Below the pieces are notes generated by a model, which saw only the letters and a list, made by a program, of their open reading frames with translations, did not search any database and was not told the origin of the DNA. Made by a program: the position numbers and the translations under genes. A stretch of 64,000 nucleotides of DNA from Farysia itapuensis (lineage: Eukaryota > Basidiomycota > Ustilaginomycetes > Ustilaginales > Ustilaginaceae), in the NCBI GenBank assembly GCA_023212645.1, contig JALBYC010000018.1, forward strand, positions 1 to 64,000. Direction: 5' to 3'. Shown in pieces: positions 10,256 through 19,935 of this stretch (the stretch's first letter is position 1; every line of letters starts with the position of its first letter).

Positions 10256-12175
10256 ATGTCTCTGATTCCTCCCAAAAAGCCGCGTAAGCCGGGGATGCCC
10301 AAACTGACGATTCCTGGCCGACCGTCGTCATCTTCTTCTGCCCCAGCAGCACATTCGGATGCACAGGACGATTTCGATGCTCAGCAGCGTTTTCAGCCAA
10401 GCCTCAATCTTCCACAAGGCGTGTCCAGTTCCACTTCTTCTTCGTCTCTTCATCCCTTTGACGATGGATTCGAGGACGGCTTTTCGGGCGCGTTTGTCTC
10501 GAATGCTTCTACAATATACCCGAGTACAATTCCACACCTCACCAATGCCCAAATGCACAGCGCACTCACAGACGATTTGCGTCGTGCTATCGGGAGTGTG
10601 TCCATGACCGACGACAGCGAACGAATGGACTCCAGTGGCCTGCGTATTCCCGCAACCAGCAGCAGAAACTCTTCCAATGGATACTGGGTCGGAAATGATA
10701 GCTCGGGCAGACCGCCCACTGGTGATAGTTCTGCCAGCTCTGATCGTCACGACTCTCGGTCTCGCGCGGACTCAAGCTCGTCTCTCACTTCCGCACGCTC
10801 GAACACCACGGACGAAGACCTAGTTCTTCCTGACCACATTGAGATTTTGTCTCGCTTAGGCGAGGGTGCCAGTGGAGAGGTGCAGAAAGTGCGCCACAGG
10901 CCCTCGGGAATGCTTATGGCGAAAAAGACAATCTCAACGTCAGCAAATCCTGCCATTCACAGGCAGATCTTGCGTGAGCTCGCTTTCAACCGATCCTGTC
11001 ACTCGGACTACATTGTGCGCTACTACGGCGCCTTTCTAGAAGATCAAGAGTCCTCCATCTCCATCTGCATGGAGTATTGCGAAGCGGGATCTCTCGATGC
11101 TATCTACAAAAAGGTCAAGTCTCGAAATGGCAGAACAGGTGAAAAGGTTCTCGGAAAAGTGTCAGAGTGCGTACTTAAAGGTCTGGGGTACTTGCACGAG
11201 CGTAAAATCATCCATCGAGATATCAAGCCTAGCAACATCCTTGTCACTCGACAAGGTCAAATCAAGCTGTGCGATTTCGGTGTGTCGGGCGAGCTCATCA
11301 ACTCCGTCGCTGGTACATTCACCGGCACGAGCTACTACATGGCTCCCGAGCGGATTCGCGGGCTTGCATACACGATTACCTCGGACGTTTGGTCCTTGGG
11401 ACTAACGATTCTCGAGGTAGCCAGTAATCGATTCCCCTTTCCGGCTGATGGCGAGCCGCCTTTGGGTCCCATTGATCTACTATCCTACGTTGTAAACATG
11501 AAGGTACCCGAATTGCAAGATGACGAAAAAGCTGGCATCAAGTGGTCCAGAGGCCTCAAGGATTTCATCGAGCGATGCCTTGAAAAAGAGCCGCTCAAAC
11601 GGCCTGGACCGCATAAGATGACTAGCCACCCGTTTATACGCAAGTCAGAAACTCGACAACCACAACCGGACATTGCCAAGTTTGTCGCAGACGTGTGGGG
11701 ATGGACCTATCTGCCGTCCACCCTTGCTGGACAGCAAGAGCATACACCTACGCGGACCGACTCACAGACGAAGGCAGCGCTACAGCGAATTCCTAGCGTC
11801 CGCTCTGCACCCATTGCTGCCACGATTCGCACGCCAGAAGGCAACATCATCAAGCGAAATGACTTACCTCTACAGCCACTGTCAACGCATGTGCAAGAGC
11901 CTTCGCCGCTCGCGAAAACTTCGGCTACCTCCTCATCGTCCTCGCGCCTCAAGAGTTTACCTCGGATCGCCATGCCCAGCGCTTCTAGCCACGTTGGACC
12001 GTCGACCGCGCCCTTGAAAGACACACCGGTTGCCATGTCCCGACCATTGGCCCCCGGACACTCATCTGTAGATGAGTGCCAGAGCCGAAGCCAAGAGGAT
12101 CGACTTGCCGCCAAGATGCGTGAGGCTGATGTTGGTCTCATCGGCTCGCCGACACAGACGGATAACGATGACTGA
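10256..12175 (+). CDS. MKK1: MAP kinase kinase of the cell-wall-integrity type (Mkk1/2, Pek1)
   Basis: A 639-residue protein with a Ser-rich N-terminal 195 residues, a kinase domain at about 195-470, and a disordered C-terminal tail. Visible motifs are the glycine loop GEGASGEV near 202, the catalytic lysine in MAKKTI, HRDIKPSN near 320, DFGVSGELINSVAGTFTGTS with the S-x-A-x-T activation sites, and YMAPERI. SVAGTFTGTSYYMAPERI is the hallmark of Mkk1/Mkk2/Pek1 rather than the Ste7/Fuz7 or Pbs2 branch. It should receive signal from a Bck1-type MAPKKK and phosphorylate an Slt2/Mpk1-type MAPK. The first ATG in frame is at 10256. The tail after the kinase (about 165 residues) is longer than in yeasts and carries several Ser-Pro and Thr-Pro sites. 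Confidence 0.9.
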   Translation: MSLIPPKKPRKPGMPKLTIPGRPSSSSSAPAAHSDAQDDFDAQQRFQPSLNLPQGVSSSTSSSSLHPFDDGFEDGFSGAFVSNASTIYPSTIPHLTNAQMHSALTDDLRRAIGSVSMTDDSERMDSSGLRIPATSSRNSSNGYWVGNDSSGRPPTGDSSASSDRHDSRSRADSSSSLTSARSNTTDEDLVLPDHIEILSRLGEGASGEVQKVRHRPSGMLMAKKTISTSANPAIHRQILRELAFNRSCHSDYIVRYYGAFLEDQESSISICMEYCEAGSLDAIYKKVKSRNGRTGEKVLGKVSECVLKGLGYLHERKIIHRDIKPSNILVTRQGQIKLCDFGVSGELINSVAGTFTGTSYYMAPERIRGLAYTITSDVWSLGLTILEVASNRFPFPADGEPPLGPIDLLSYVVNMKVPELQDDEKAGIKWSRGLKDFIERCLEKEPLKRPGPHKMTSHPFIRKSETRQPQPDIAKFVADVWGWTYLPSTLAGQQEHTPTRTDSQTKAALQRIPSVRSAPIAATIRTPEGNIIKRNDLPLQPLSTHVQEPSPLAKTSATSSSSSRLKSLPRIAMPSASSHVGPSTAPLKDTPVAMSRPLAPGHSSVDECQSRSQEDRLAAKMREADVGLIGSPTQTDNDD

Positions 12176-12376
12176 CCTTGTACTTACTATATTCGACATG
12201 CCTGCCTTTAATATCACACTGTCGTCGATTTTTTGTCGTAGGACTGCCCAGCAGTCGTACATCATTTGAGGATTGATCCGACTCCCGAACGTTGCGGCTT
12301 CTTTTTCGCTGCATTGTGATTGCCTTCCACAATTTTGTTTTTTTCCTGAGAATTTAGAACAAGCTGTTCAAGAAGG

Positions 12377-13789
12377 ATGAGCGAACAGCGGCTTGCAGAT
12401 TCGATACCGGCTGCAGATACGCCAGCTCGAAAGAGACCGCGTAAACGATCTCGCAAAAGTAAGACCACTGCAAACGGCGGCGAAGAGGAACAGCCTGTTG
12501 CGGCAGTGCAAGCGCCGATAGTACCCTCGCCAGCTTCGACTAGCCAGGTCACGGCGTCGCAGACAAAGTCCAATGCTCCCAAGGAGTCCACATCTGCAGC
12601 AGCACCTCCCACATCCCTGGCACAGGTTAATCTTCACAAGCCGACATTCGTTCCGCGACTCTCTCAATCTGGTGGTCGATCCTACACTCTATCCGTAGCA
12701 ATCCCGGGGTCTATTGTCCTCAATGCACAATCTCCAGAACTTCAGAGCAGACTGGCTGGTCATATTGCTCGAACGTGCGCAATCTTCAACGTCGACGAGA
12801 TCGTCGTATTTGAGGAAGGCGACGTACACCAAGAAGAAGTGGTCAGCCGAGCCCATCCCCAGCCTCGTTTACACGGCGCAAGACATTCTGCCGGACAAAG
12901 CCGAGCGCAACCTGACGAGCGTGCTAACGATGCCGAAGACGATGGGCAAGAAGGCGGGAAAAGCGGTTTTGATCCACACACTTTCCTTGCGCGCGTGCTG
13001 CAATACCTCGAAACGCCCCAGTACCTCCGAAAGTCACTGTTCCCGATGCATCGAGACTTGAGATTGGCCGGACTCATGCCACCACTAGACTGTCCACATC
13101 ACTTGCGCTTCGAAGATGTCTCTGATTACCGAGAAGGGGTGACTGTTGAAGCACCTCATTGGGCTAACCGAAACCAACGCAATTCGGGTCTCAAGAGCGT
13201 GTTTGTCAATGTCGGTCTGCGAGACCCTATTGAAGCAGAGCTTCCACATACGGCGACGAATGTCGAGACCGGCACGAGAGTGACAGTGCAGATGCCGTCG
13301 TCAGACGTTTACGGATCCAAAGGTCGACTCGTGTCCCCGCGTGAACCGGTGGAAAAATCAGGCTTGTATTGGGGTTATAGTGTACGACTAGCACCTTCCT
13401 TGTCCTCGTTACTCACGTCGTGTCCATACAACTCGGAAGAAGGGTACGACTTGGTCATCGGCACCAGCGAAAGAGGCTGTTCACTCACTGATCTCACCAA
13501 CGTAACTCTGGCTGGCACACCAACGGCCACGGCCGAAGGAGACACAATCGAGCCGTTGCCGACGTCGTTTAAAAACGCCATCATTGTGTTTGGCGGTCTG
13601 TCGGGACTCGAGATGGCTGTGGAAACAGATCAGGGTATCAAGCTGGACAGACACACAGCGCGCAACTTGTTCGACGCTTGGGTCAATGTCGTAGAGAATC
13701 AAGGATCACGCACGGTGCGGACGGAGGAGGCCATCATGATTGCGCTGGCTCGTCTCAAAGCACCTTTAGAGATGCTAGGGCATCGTTGA
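12377..13789 (+). CDS. SPOUT-family RNA methyltransferase (C9orf114/SPOUT1-like, DUF171)
   Basis: 470 residues. A basic, Ala/Ser-rich N-terminus with KRPRKRSRKSK suggests nuclear or nucleolar entry. From about residue 105 the family core appears: SVAIPGSIVLNAQSPELQ, LAGHIARTCAIFNVDEIVVFEE, then LARVLQYLETPQYLRKSLFP and DLRLAGLMPPLDCPHHL. Near the C-terminus are GYSVRLAPSLSSLL, DLVIGTSERGCSLTD and IVFGGLSGLEMAVE, fitting the trefoil-knot SAM-binding end. The family is conserved in archaea and eukaryotes and is predicted to methylate rRNA or other RNA; the human member is also linked to the centromere. The exact substrate cannot be told from sequence. It lies 200 bp after MKK1 on the same strand and converges on CBC2. 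Confidence 0.88.
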   Translation: MSEQRLADSIPAADTPARKRPRKRSRKSKTTANGGEEEQPVAAVQAPIVPSPASTSQVTASQTKSNAPKESTSAAAPPTSLAQVNLHKPTFVPRLSQSGGRSYTLSVAIPGSIVLNAQSPELQSRLAGHIARTCAIFNVDEIVVFEEGDVHQEEVVSRAHPQPRLHGARHSAGQSRAQPDERANDAEDDGQEGGKSGFDPHTFLARVLQYLETPQYLRKSLFPMHRDLRLAGLMPPLDCPHHLRFEDVSDYREGVTVEAPHWANRNQRNSGLKSVFVNVGLRDPIEAELPHTATNVETGTRVTVQMPSSDVYGSKGRLVSPREPVEKSGLYWGYSVRLAPSLSSLLTSCPYNSEEGYDLVIGTSERGCSLTDLTNVTLAGTPTATAEGDTIEPLPTSFKNAIIVFGGLSGLEMAVETDQGIKLDRHTARNLFDAWVNVVENQGSRTVRTEEAIMIALARLKAPLEMLGHR

Positions 13790-13851
13790 TTAGCTCTAAA
13801 CGAGTGTGTCTCACAAAGTGCTTTTGATTGAATTCAGTGCGCGTGTGACTA

Positions 13852-14837
13852 TCACGCCTCGTCATCGTTGTCTTCTCTAAACCTCGGATTCTGTGTGCAA
13901 AATACGAAATCGAGTCAGTGCATGTGAACTGGACGCACGGGAACAGCGCTACTCACCTTCTCATTCTTGCCGTATAGTTGATTATTGTAGTCGTCATCAT
14001 CGTCAGAGCTGCGTTCTCGCTTTCTTGCCAGGTTTGGATTTGCGCCAGGGTTTTGCGCGGAAGCCAGTGCGGCGTAAGCTTGTTGCGTTTGACCAGCATG
14101 CCCACGAGAGTCGGCTTCCATTTCCTCGTACATATGTTCGGCTCCTGCCGGCACGAGACCACCGCCTCCACCGCCCATGCCGATATCCTGTTCTTGGTAC
14201 AATTCTTCTCGCTTTTCGCGACGTGCCTGCTCGGCTTCCATTCGTTGACGCTCCTCTTCCTCTCGTAGGCGGTTGTGCCCCCAACCTCCGCGTCCAGCGT
14301 CGTACTCCTGGCGATACTCATCTCGCACTTGTCCGCCACTCTTTCCACGTCCGTATTGCCGACCTTCGCGGTAGCCGGGGTCGAGATCACACCGAATCAC
14401 GCGTTCGTCCAGCTTTGTGCCGCTGACATAGCGCATGCAGTCAACAGCCTCTGCATGTGTATAGAACCTGTTACAATACAAGTGAGCATATATCTCGTTG
14501 AACAGATCGTAGTCGACTTACTCGACGAATGCAAACCCACATGGGGTCTTTTGATTGCGATCCAGACCCATAATGATTCGCTTGATGCCTCCGCCCAAGG
14601 ACACGGCAGCTGCACGGTGAAAGACTTCGTAAATCTGCTCTTCAGTGGTATAAAAGGAGAGATTGCCAAGGTAAAGGGTAGCCGTCTGCCGGAGGGCTTG
14701 TTGCTGTTCATGCTTGCTTTCCCTCGCCCTGGAGTCGCGATCTGTGTAACTACTGTCAGCGTTACTGCTCGCTTTATCGGCAGGCGTGCATACTTACAGG
14801 AAGATGGAGCATCCAACGGCTCTAGGATGTGCGACAT
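13852..14837 (-). CDS. CBC2: Nuclear cap-binding complex small subunit CBP20
   Basis: Four exons on the minus strand: 14837-14798, 14741-14522, 14467-13957 and 13890-13852. Introns are 56, 54 and 66 bp with GT/AG ends, and all junction phases close. Splicing gives [21 protein letters not shown] then the RRM with RNP2-like [20 protein letters not shown] and RNP1-like CGFAFVEFY. The cap-contact tail follows: [20 protein letters not shown] and the RGRQ-type [20 protein letters not shown]. Total about 269 residues, longer than human CBP20 because of an Arg/Glu- and Gly-rich extension. CBP20 with CBP80 binds the m7G cap of nascent pol II RNA. If the last intron is retained the protein ends [12 protein letters not shown] instead; the spliced end NPRFRED matches relatives better. 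Confidence 0.94.
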
Positions 14838-15026
14838 GTTGGACGACAGCGATGGTGGTTGTAAGCTGGCAACAGATCCGACTCCCGAAGGCTTTTTCGA
14901 GAATTCTTCCAGTTGAGAGAAGCGGACCTGCTGTCAAATACAGCCGACGATTGGTATTAAACGGCGACGGCGGAGCTGCACGACAGGTCCGAGGGCTCCA
15001 GCCGTAGTAGGCTTCTTCCGGATATC

Positions 15027-16301
15027 ATGGAGAGGGAAGAGCAAGACGGCATCACTTCGCCGTACGACGCGCTGTACTACACCCAATACGGGCTCTGGTA
15101 TCCGCTGTTCAGGAAACATGCACCCAAGTCCTCCGTCCTCAACATCTCCTCAATACAGCCCGACTTTGTAGACTGGATGCAAACAGGGACGATAGTTCTG
15201 CCAAGAGGGTCAGGACCATCGACGCACACGCCCAAGCTTACCACTCTGCGCTCAGATGACTCCACGATCTCTGATGATCAAGATGCAGACTCTGAGAGCG
15301 CCCCAGAAGTCAGCCTTAATACTCTCGACGCAGAAATCAGGCGCATACTGCTCAAGTATGACGGAGGGCCTGTCTTTCCAAAGCTCAATTGGAGTGCGCC
15401 GCTTGACGCAAGCTTCATGCTTGCCGGTAACAATCTGCAGTGCTTGCACCCAGAAGATATCTACCTCTTGCTCAAGAGCTCGGAATTTGCTGTAAACGAC
15501 ATGGATCAGATCCTTTTTTTGACTACTTGCGGTCCAGGAGCTGCCTCAGATGAGGCCGACATCCAGCAGGAAGGCGATGTCACGCTGTCAATCGCCTCGA
15601 ACCCAACAAGCTCCCATTCATGGCATCTACAACTTGTCCTCAAACAATGGTTTGCATTCAACAAGTCCTACGAATTCCGATGCTTTGTTCGCTGCAAGCA
15701 ATTGCTAGCCATCTCGCAGCGAGATGTCACTTTCTACTCACATCTGCAAGGCAGTGAACTGCACGAAGAGATTAAGGACAAGATCTGGGATTTTTGGCAC
15801 TCGGTGCTGCGCAGCTCTTCCGACTATCCTCTGCGAGATTACATCTTTGATGTCTATCTGACGAAAGATCGTAGCAGAGTCTGGCTCATCGACATCAACC
15901 CTTGGTTGCCTCGAACTGATCCGCTGTTGTTCACGTATGAGCAGCTCGAGTTGCTGCACAAGCAGGCCAGAACTCGGCCGTTACCGGCGCAAGACGATGA
16001 GAACAACGACGACATACCAATCCAAATAGGTGCAAGCCAAGATCTTGCAGGAGGCGTCGAAGAATGCTCCTGGGACGCGGAAGACGTCGATTTCCGCGTA
16101 CTGACAGACGAACGCATGCAGACCAATTCAGCAACCTACAGTGCTAACATGGTTCCACGCGACCTGGTTGACTTTGCGAAGGGAGCTTCACACACATCAG
16201 AGGCAGGCTCAGGTGGGTCAATCATGTCGGTGGATCAGGTTGTGGACCAGTGGAATCGCCAAATTCTGGGACAGAACACGGCTGAAGAAGCTGTAGAGTA
16301 A
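15027..16301 (+). CDS. CDC123: Cdc123, eIF2 assembly factor (D123 family)
   Basis: 424 residues. Family blocks are visible throughout: the N-terminal YTQYGLWYPLFRKHAPKSSV, FPKLNWSAPLDASFM, the segment CLHPEDIYLLLKSSEF, then LVLKQWFAFNKSYEFRCFVR, LLAISQRDVTFYSHL and YIFDVYLTKDRSRVWLIDINPW. The last holds the acidic residues of the ATP-grasp fold (D-x-Y and D-x-N-P). Cdc123 joins the eIF2 gamma and alpha subunits to form the eIF2 complex, supporting translation start and G1 progress. The insert between 78 and 95 is acidic, as in yeast. It is divergent from CBC2 with 189 bp between starts and tail to tail with the bHLH gene (42 bp). Confidence 0.95.
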   Translation: MEREEQDGITSPYDALYYTQYGLWYPLFRKHAPKSSVLNISSIQPDFVDWMQTGTIVLPRGSGPSTHTPKLTTLRSDDSTISDDQDADSESAPEVSLNTLDAEIRRILLKYDGGPVFPKLNWSAPLDASFMLAGNNLQCLHPEDIYLLLKSSEFAVNDMDQILFLTTCGPGAASDEADIQQEGDVTLSIASNPTSSHSWHLQLVLKQWFAFNKSYEFRCFVRCKQLLAISQRDVTFYSHLQGSELHEEIKDKIWDFWHSVLRSSSDYPLRDYIFDVYLTKDRSRVWLIDINPWLPRTDPLLFTYEQLELLHKQARTRPLPAQDDENNDDIPIQIGASQDLAGGVEECSWDAEDVDFRVLTDERMQTNSATYSANMVPRDLVDFAKGASHTSEAGSGGSIMSVDQVVDQWNRQILGQNTAEEAVE

Positions 16302-16343
16302 TGAATGCTTGTTTGCAAAGTGCCCGAGATTGTGACAGCGTAT

Positions 16344-18425
16344 CTAGTTTTGCATATCGTCTCCCCCCTCGTTGATGCCCTCTTCCTCTTCGTCGTCCTC
16401 GTCCTCGTTGTCTTGGTCCTCCTCGTCGTCCTTCTCATCGTGGCTAGAAAACCACTCCTCGATCTTTGTGACCAACATGCTTTCAATATCGTCAGTTACA
16501 GAACGATTGTTGACGAGGCCATCCCATCCTTTGGAACGTGCGACAGCCAACCGTGCACGATTGCGTCGACCAAGTAATGCACGGAAGTTTTCCAGTAACA
16601 TGGAGATGTGTTCGAGACTCTTCATCAGGACGACGGCTTCGGATCGTGGTCCAGCGCGGCCGTCAATCTTTTCGCCATCAACCTCGATTCCACCGGCGGC
16701 TGCTGCCACTGCTTCATCGTCGGTCTGAGCTTTCTTGCTTCCTTTTTTCTTGCTCTTGTTTCCACTTTTCTTACCGTTACGCTTGTCTTCTGCCCCGGAG
16801 TCGTCGTCATCGTCGTCTTCTGACAAGCTATCCCCATGCTTGCCTCTTTTGGCCTCCCGTTCAAGTGCTTCACGCAGAGCCGGCACGATATCACACAAGA
16901 GCTCGTAGCCCTTGCGAATGTTGGCTCTGCGCTTCTGCTCGGATGCAATGTGATTGGCCTTCTTCTCTTCGGTCGTCAAGAGAGTGTGTGCCTTTTTCTC
17001 CTTTTCCTCTTCCTCCTCGTCTTGCTGCTTTGTGCTGGGCTTCTTGATTTCGCGACCAGCGTCATCCATCAGTCCGTCCTCAATGTGTTGTCTCCGCAGC
17101 ATTTCCAGGTGAGGCTGGTACTTCTTCTCGATCTTGTGGGGCAAGTAGTACTGATGCAGATAGGCAGGTAAAATCCGCATTGCCGAGTCGAGGTCGAGAT
17201 CAAGAGGGGCAAGTTCAGCCAGCGCCTGAGACAGCACGGAAGACGGACCATCTCCTGCGGACGAAAGCGGCTTTGCAGACCCAGAAGAGGTCCGTTTGAC
17301 AGGAGATGAAGGCGAAGCCGACATGACACGACCGCCTGGACTTGTGTTTCGATCGTCCAGATATGCGGAAGAGTTTCTTGTGGGGGTCCGTGAATTGCTT
17401 GCCCTAGGCGTTTGCAGCCCATGCGACGAAGCTGATTCGAGACCAGATACGAGACCCATGGAGCTATAAGATGCAGGGTGGATAGCTTGCATGTTGGAGG
17501 GGAAACTGTGACTGCTCGGAAACTGGGAACCAAGCATTGCTAGCCCAGCGCTTCCGTCGTCACCGTTATTGTAATATGGAGGCACATGATGCTGTGGGGG
17601 ATAAAACGGGTCAGAAGAGCCGGATGGAGAGAGCAGTACCGAGGTGCTCGACCTTCGTTGTTCTTGGGCGTGCGATGACTGCTGATGTGGCTGGGGACCG
17701 CGGTTAACTTGGGCTTCGAGGAAGGACAGTTGCTCCATCTGCCATGCTTTGTTCTTGCCATAACCAGCGGCAGTGGCTCCGAAAGATCCCGAAGGCGCGC
17801 CAGAGAACGAAGCGTGTCTATAATAATTGTTCGGCGAGCCATCGGCGGACTGAGGGATGGATGTGCCTGAAGGACCTCCTCGGTACCCATAGAGGTTCCA
17901 ACTGTTCAGTCGATGTGTGGCCGCAGGATTCCCGAAAGGATCTACATGTGTTTGTTGCTGCTGTTGCGGTGACCCGCCTTGGACCGTTCCAGCCACTTGG
18001 TGGCCCAATGCACTCCTGGACCTCATTTGATCAGCAATCGCTCTCAGATCGAGGCCAGAAGAGGGCCCAGCAAGCGTCAGCGTGGAACCTGCGCCCAGCA
18101 TTCCAGAGCCGCTGTTCTCACCGCTCGGGTTCGATATTAATGATGATTGCCCTGTACCATGCTGCAGAGGCGGTGAGGCGATGTTGGCCGGGAGCAGCGA
18201 AGGCACCTTGAAGCCGGGAGCACCAATAGTGAACGGGTCGAACGATTCAGCAGAGGACAAAGAGTCTGTGATAAATTTGCTCTCTTCCGAGCTGAACAGC
18301 GAAGAAGACGGTCCCCCAGTTGAAGTAGCAGGATCGTAGTTGTGCATCGTGTTGGCTGTCGGAGTCAGGGACGAAGACGAACCAGAGTCCGACGACGCTG
18401 AGGGCAGGAATGTAGCAGACGACAT
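16344..18425 (-). CDS. bHLH transcription factor with an extended loop
   Basis: 693 residues from the first ATG in frame at 18425. The first 450 residues are Ser/Gly/Pro/Gln rich and probably disordered. The basic region and helix 1 (ANHIASEQKRRANIRKGYEL) begin near residue 490; the H-x3-E-x3-R pattern predicts E-box (CACGTG-like) binding. Helix 2 (SEAVVLMKSLEHISMLLENF) does not appear until about residue 595. The loop between them is about 70 residues, acidic then Lys-rich. The C-terminus is a long Asp/Glu run. Helix sequences resemble the fungal Ino4/Mlx-like bHLH group. A 5' intron just before 18425 is possible because a CTGACTGCAG acceptor-like site precedes the ATG. The target genes are unknown. 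Confidence 0.85.
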   Translation of the reverse strand: MSSATFLPSASSDSGSSSSLTPTANTMHNYDPATSTGGPSSSLFSSEESKFITDSLSSAESFDPFTIGAPGFKVPSLLPANIASPPLQHGTGQSSLISNPSGENSGSGMLGAGSTLTLAGPSSGLDLRAIADQMRSRSALGHQVAGTVQGGSPQQQQQTHVDPFGNPAATHRLNSWNLYGYRGGPSGTSIPQSADGSPNNYYRHASFSGAPSGSFGATAAGYGKNKAWQMEQLSFLEAQVNRGPQPHQQSSHAQEQRRSSTSVLLSPSGSSDPFYPPQHHVPPYYNNGDDGSAGLAMLGSQFPSSHSFPSNMQAIHPASYSSMGLVSGLESASSHGLQTPRASNSRTPTRNSSAYLDDRNTSPGGRVMSASPSSPVKRTSSGSAKPLSSAGDGPSSVLSQALAELAPLDLDLDSAMRILPAYLHQYYLPHKIEKKYQPHLEMLRRQHIEDGLMDDAGREIKKPSTKQQDEEEEEKEKKAHTLLTTEEKKANHIASEQKRRANIRKGYELLCDIVPALREALEREAKRGKHGDSLSEDDDDDDSGAEDKRNGKKSGNKSKKKGSKKAQTDDEAVAAAAGGIEVDGEKIDGRAGPRSEAVVLMKSLEHISMLLENFRALLGRRNRARLAVARSKGWDGLVNNRSVTDDIESMLVTKIEEWFSSHDEKDDEEDQDNEDEDDEEEEGINEGGDDMQN

Positions 18426-18669
18426 ATCGGCTGCAGTCAGACCATCGGTCGACCAGGGTTTGCCGACAAGCAAAGAGCAGGTGGTGATGGTGTCAACGTG
18501 TGGGGCTTGAATGCAACTCGTTTCCGTACAACTCCATCCAAGCCGCGGTGCATTTTCACACGAGGTTTCACAGACGAGCTCTAAAAAGGGCGGTCGACAA
18601 CCCTCTTGGGCCTGCGTAAGCTTAACAGGAATGTAGAGTCAAATGAAGAGCTTCCGTTTTAACAAACTG

Positions 18670-18782
18670 GGCACTGTGGCGGAGTGGTTATCGCGTGGCA
18701 CTAGAATCGAAAATTCTAGAGTAATTACACTCAAATTATGCCATTCCCTCTGGGAGCATAGGTTCAAATCCTGTCAGTGTCG
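18670..18782 (+). tRNA. tRNA-Ser (anticodon AGA) with intron
   Basis: The acceptor stem GGCACTG/CAGTGTC pairs fully with one G-T. Anticodon stem TGGCA/TGCCA encloses CT-AGA-A, with AGA at 18703-18705. A 31-nt intron at 18707-18737 sits at the usual place after position 37. A long variable arm (CCCTCTGGGAG) is as expected for serine. The T arm is ATAGG-TTCAAAT-CCTGT. The intron start pairs with the anticodon loop: CTAGAAT is matched by ATTCTAG at 18713-18719. T-runs follow at 18788-18791 and after 18801 as pol III stops. Confidence 0.93.
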
Positions 18783-19191
18783 CAAAGTTTTCCCGAAATC
18801 TTCTTTTTTTTTGCCTTTTGAGGACATGGATCGATGCTTTAGATCGAGGGCTATCTTCTCCAGTTTTCAAATTGCAGATTAATCCGGAAATGGACAAAAT
18901 ATGGCGATTTTCAAACTATTTGAGATGGTGGTTTACATCCCCGCAAGAAGTTCGTAACGCGCCCAGCTATCAGCAGCTCTGGAGAAACATCACACTCACG
19001 CTTCGTGCCGATGGGAAGCCAGGACTCGGCAGTGGCTCATAGTCGATGTTGTCATGGACTGGGCACCTGTTCTCGACACTCTCAGCGCAAGACCATTCTC
19101 AATTTCAGAAGCGTCAGTTTCTCACAATCGCAATCGCAATACGAATTTTGGTATGCACCTGCAGCGAATCAAGGGTATGTATGTGTATATG

Positions 19192-19911
19192 CTAGGGTGA
19201 TGTGTGCGTTGAGGAGCCGAGTTGCGATAGGTGGTCGGCCAAATCGTCCAGCGGTGTCCGCTGTAGCTGCTGGTGAGGTTTTTCCTGTTCCTTTTCGAGA
19301 CTCTTCTGAACTTCGGTCTGACGTTGCTGCAGAGCCTGTGCTTCTTGCTGCTGTCTGGAATGAGTGGGCATGAGCGGCGCAAGCTGTCCGGCATTCCAAC
19401 CTGGCGCCAATCGTAGGAGTGCTTCGCGTTGCCTTTCCAACTGGGCCGCGTGCCGCGCTTCCAGGTACGCAGAGTGTCGCTTTTGCAATGCATCGACGGT
19501 GGATGAGGAGGGATTGGAAGGATTCAGTACGTAAGTTTCGAGACTGAAGGGGTAGACAAAGTAAGCCGAGATCTCGGCGGGCAGTGGATGCAGGTCGAGC
19601 GGAAGTGTGATAGGCTTAGGAACGCTGACTGAGTGCGACTTCATCAGTGGCACGCGTGCTGTGAGCGCATACAGTTCTTCGGCTTTGCCGCTTGAGCCGG
19701 TGTTCTGGCCCTGCGCACGGCTGTGACGCACTGACGTAGAAGCCATCGTCGTGGTAGTGCGAATCAAGCGCATAAACGCCTGGTTGGTGGAGGTTGTTCG
19801 AACAAATCGAGCGAAGAGCGAATCGGTCGAATCGGTCGAATCGGCCGAATCGGGCCGGGCTGGCCCAGTTTGTGAGATCGTTGCACCAAATTTAGCTCGC
19901 ATAGCTCGCAT
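19192..19911 (-). CDS. Unrecognised protein, Gln/Leu-rich C-terminus
   Basis: Up to 239 residues from an ATG at 19911; a second start at 19746 (184 residues) is at least as likely, because the first 55 residues are repetitive (Asp-Ser-Thr from a GAATCGGTC tandem repeat at 19820-19856). The middle block SVPKPITLPLDLHPLPAEISAY looks conserved and folded. It is followed by a charged, coiled-coil-like stretch (QLERQREALLRL, QQQEAQALQQRQTEVQKSLEKE) and a short acidic end. No domain recognised. The region from 19746 to 19911 is Arg/Thr rich, so a mitochondrial presequence is possible if the long form is used. It is head to head with PER1, only 24 bp between longest-form ATGs. Confidence 0.65.
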   Translation of the reverse strand: MRAMRAKFGATISQTGPARPDSADSTDSTDSLFARFVRTTSTNQAFMRLIRTTTTMASTSVRHSRAQGQNTGSSGKAEELYALTARVPLMKSHSVSVPKPITLPLDLHPLPAEISAYFVYPFSLETYVLNPSNPSSSTVDALQKRHSAYLEARHAAQLERQREALLRLAPGWNAGQLAPLMPTHSRQQQEAQALQQRQTEVQKSLEKEQEKPHQQLQRTPLDDLADHLSQLGSSTHTSP

Positions 19912-19935
19912 ACAGGCATACTGTGACTAGCTCGC

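Noticed and set aside
10256..12175. Identification of the MAPKK as Fuz7 (pheromone pathway)
   Set aside because: The activation segment SVAGTFTGTSYYMAPE and the long N-terminus match Mkk1/2-Pek1 rather than the Ste7/Fuz7 branch.
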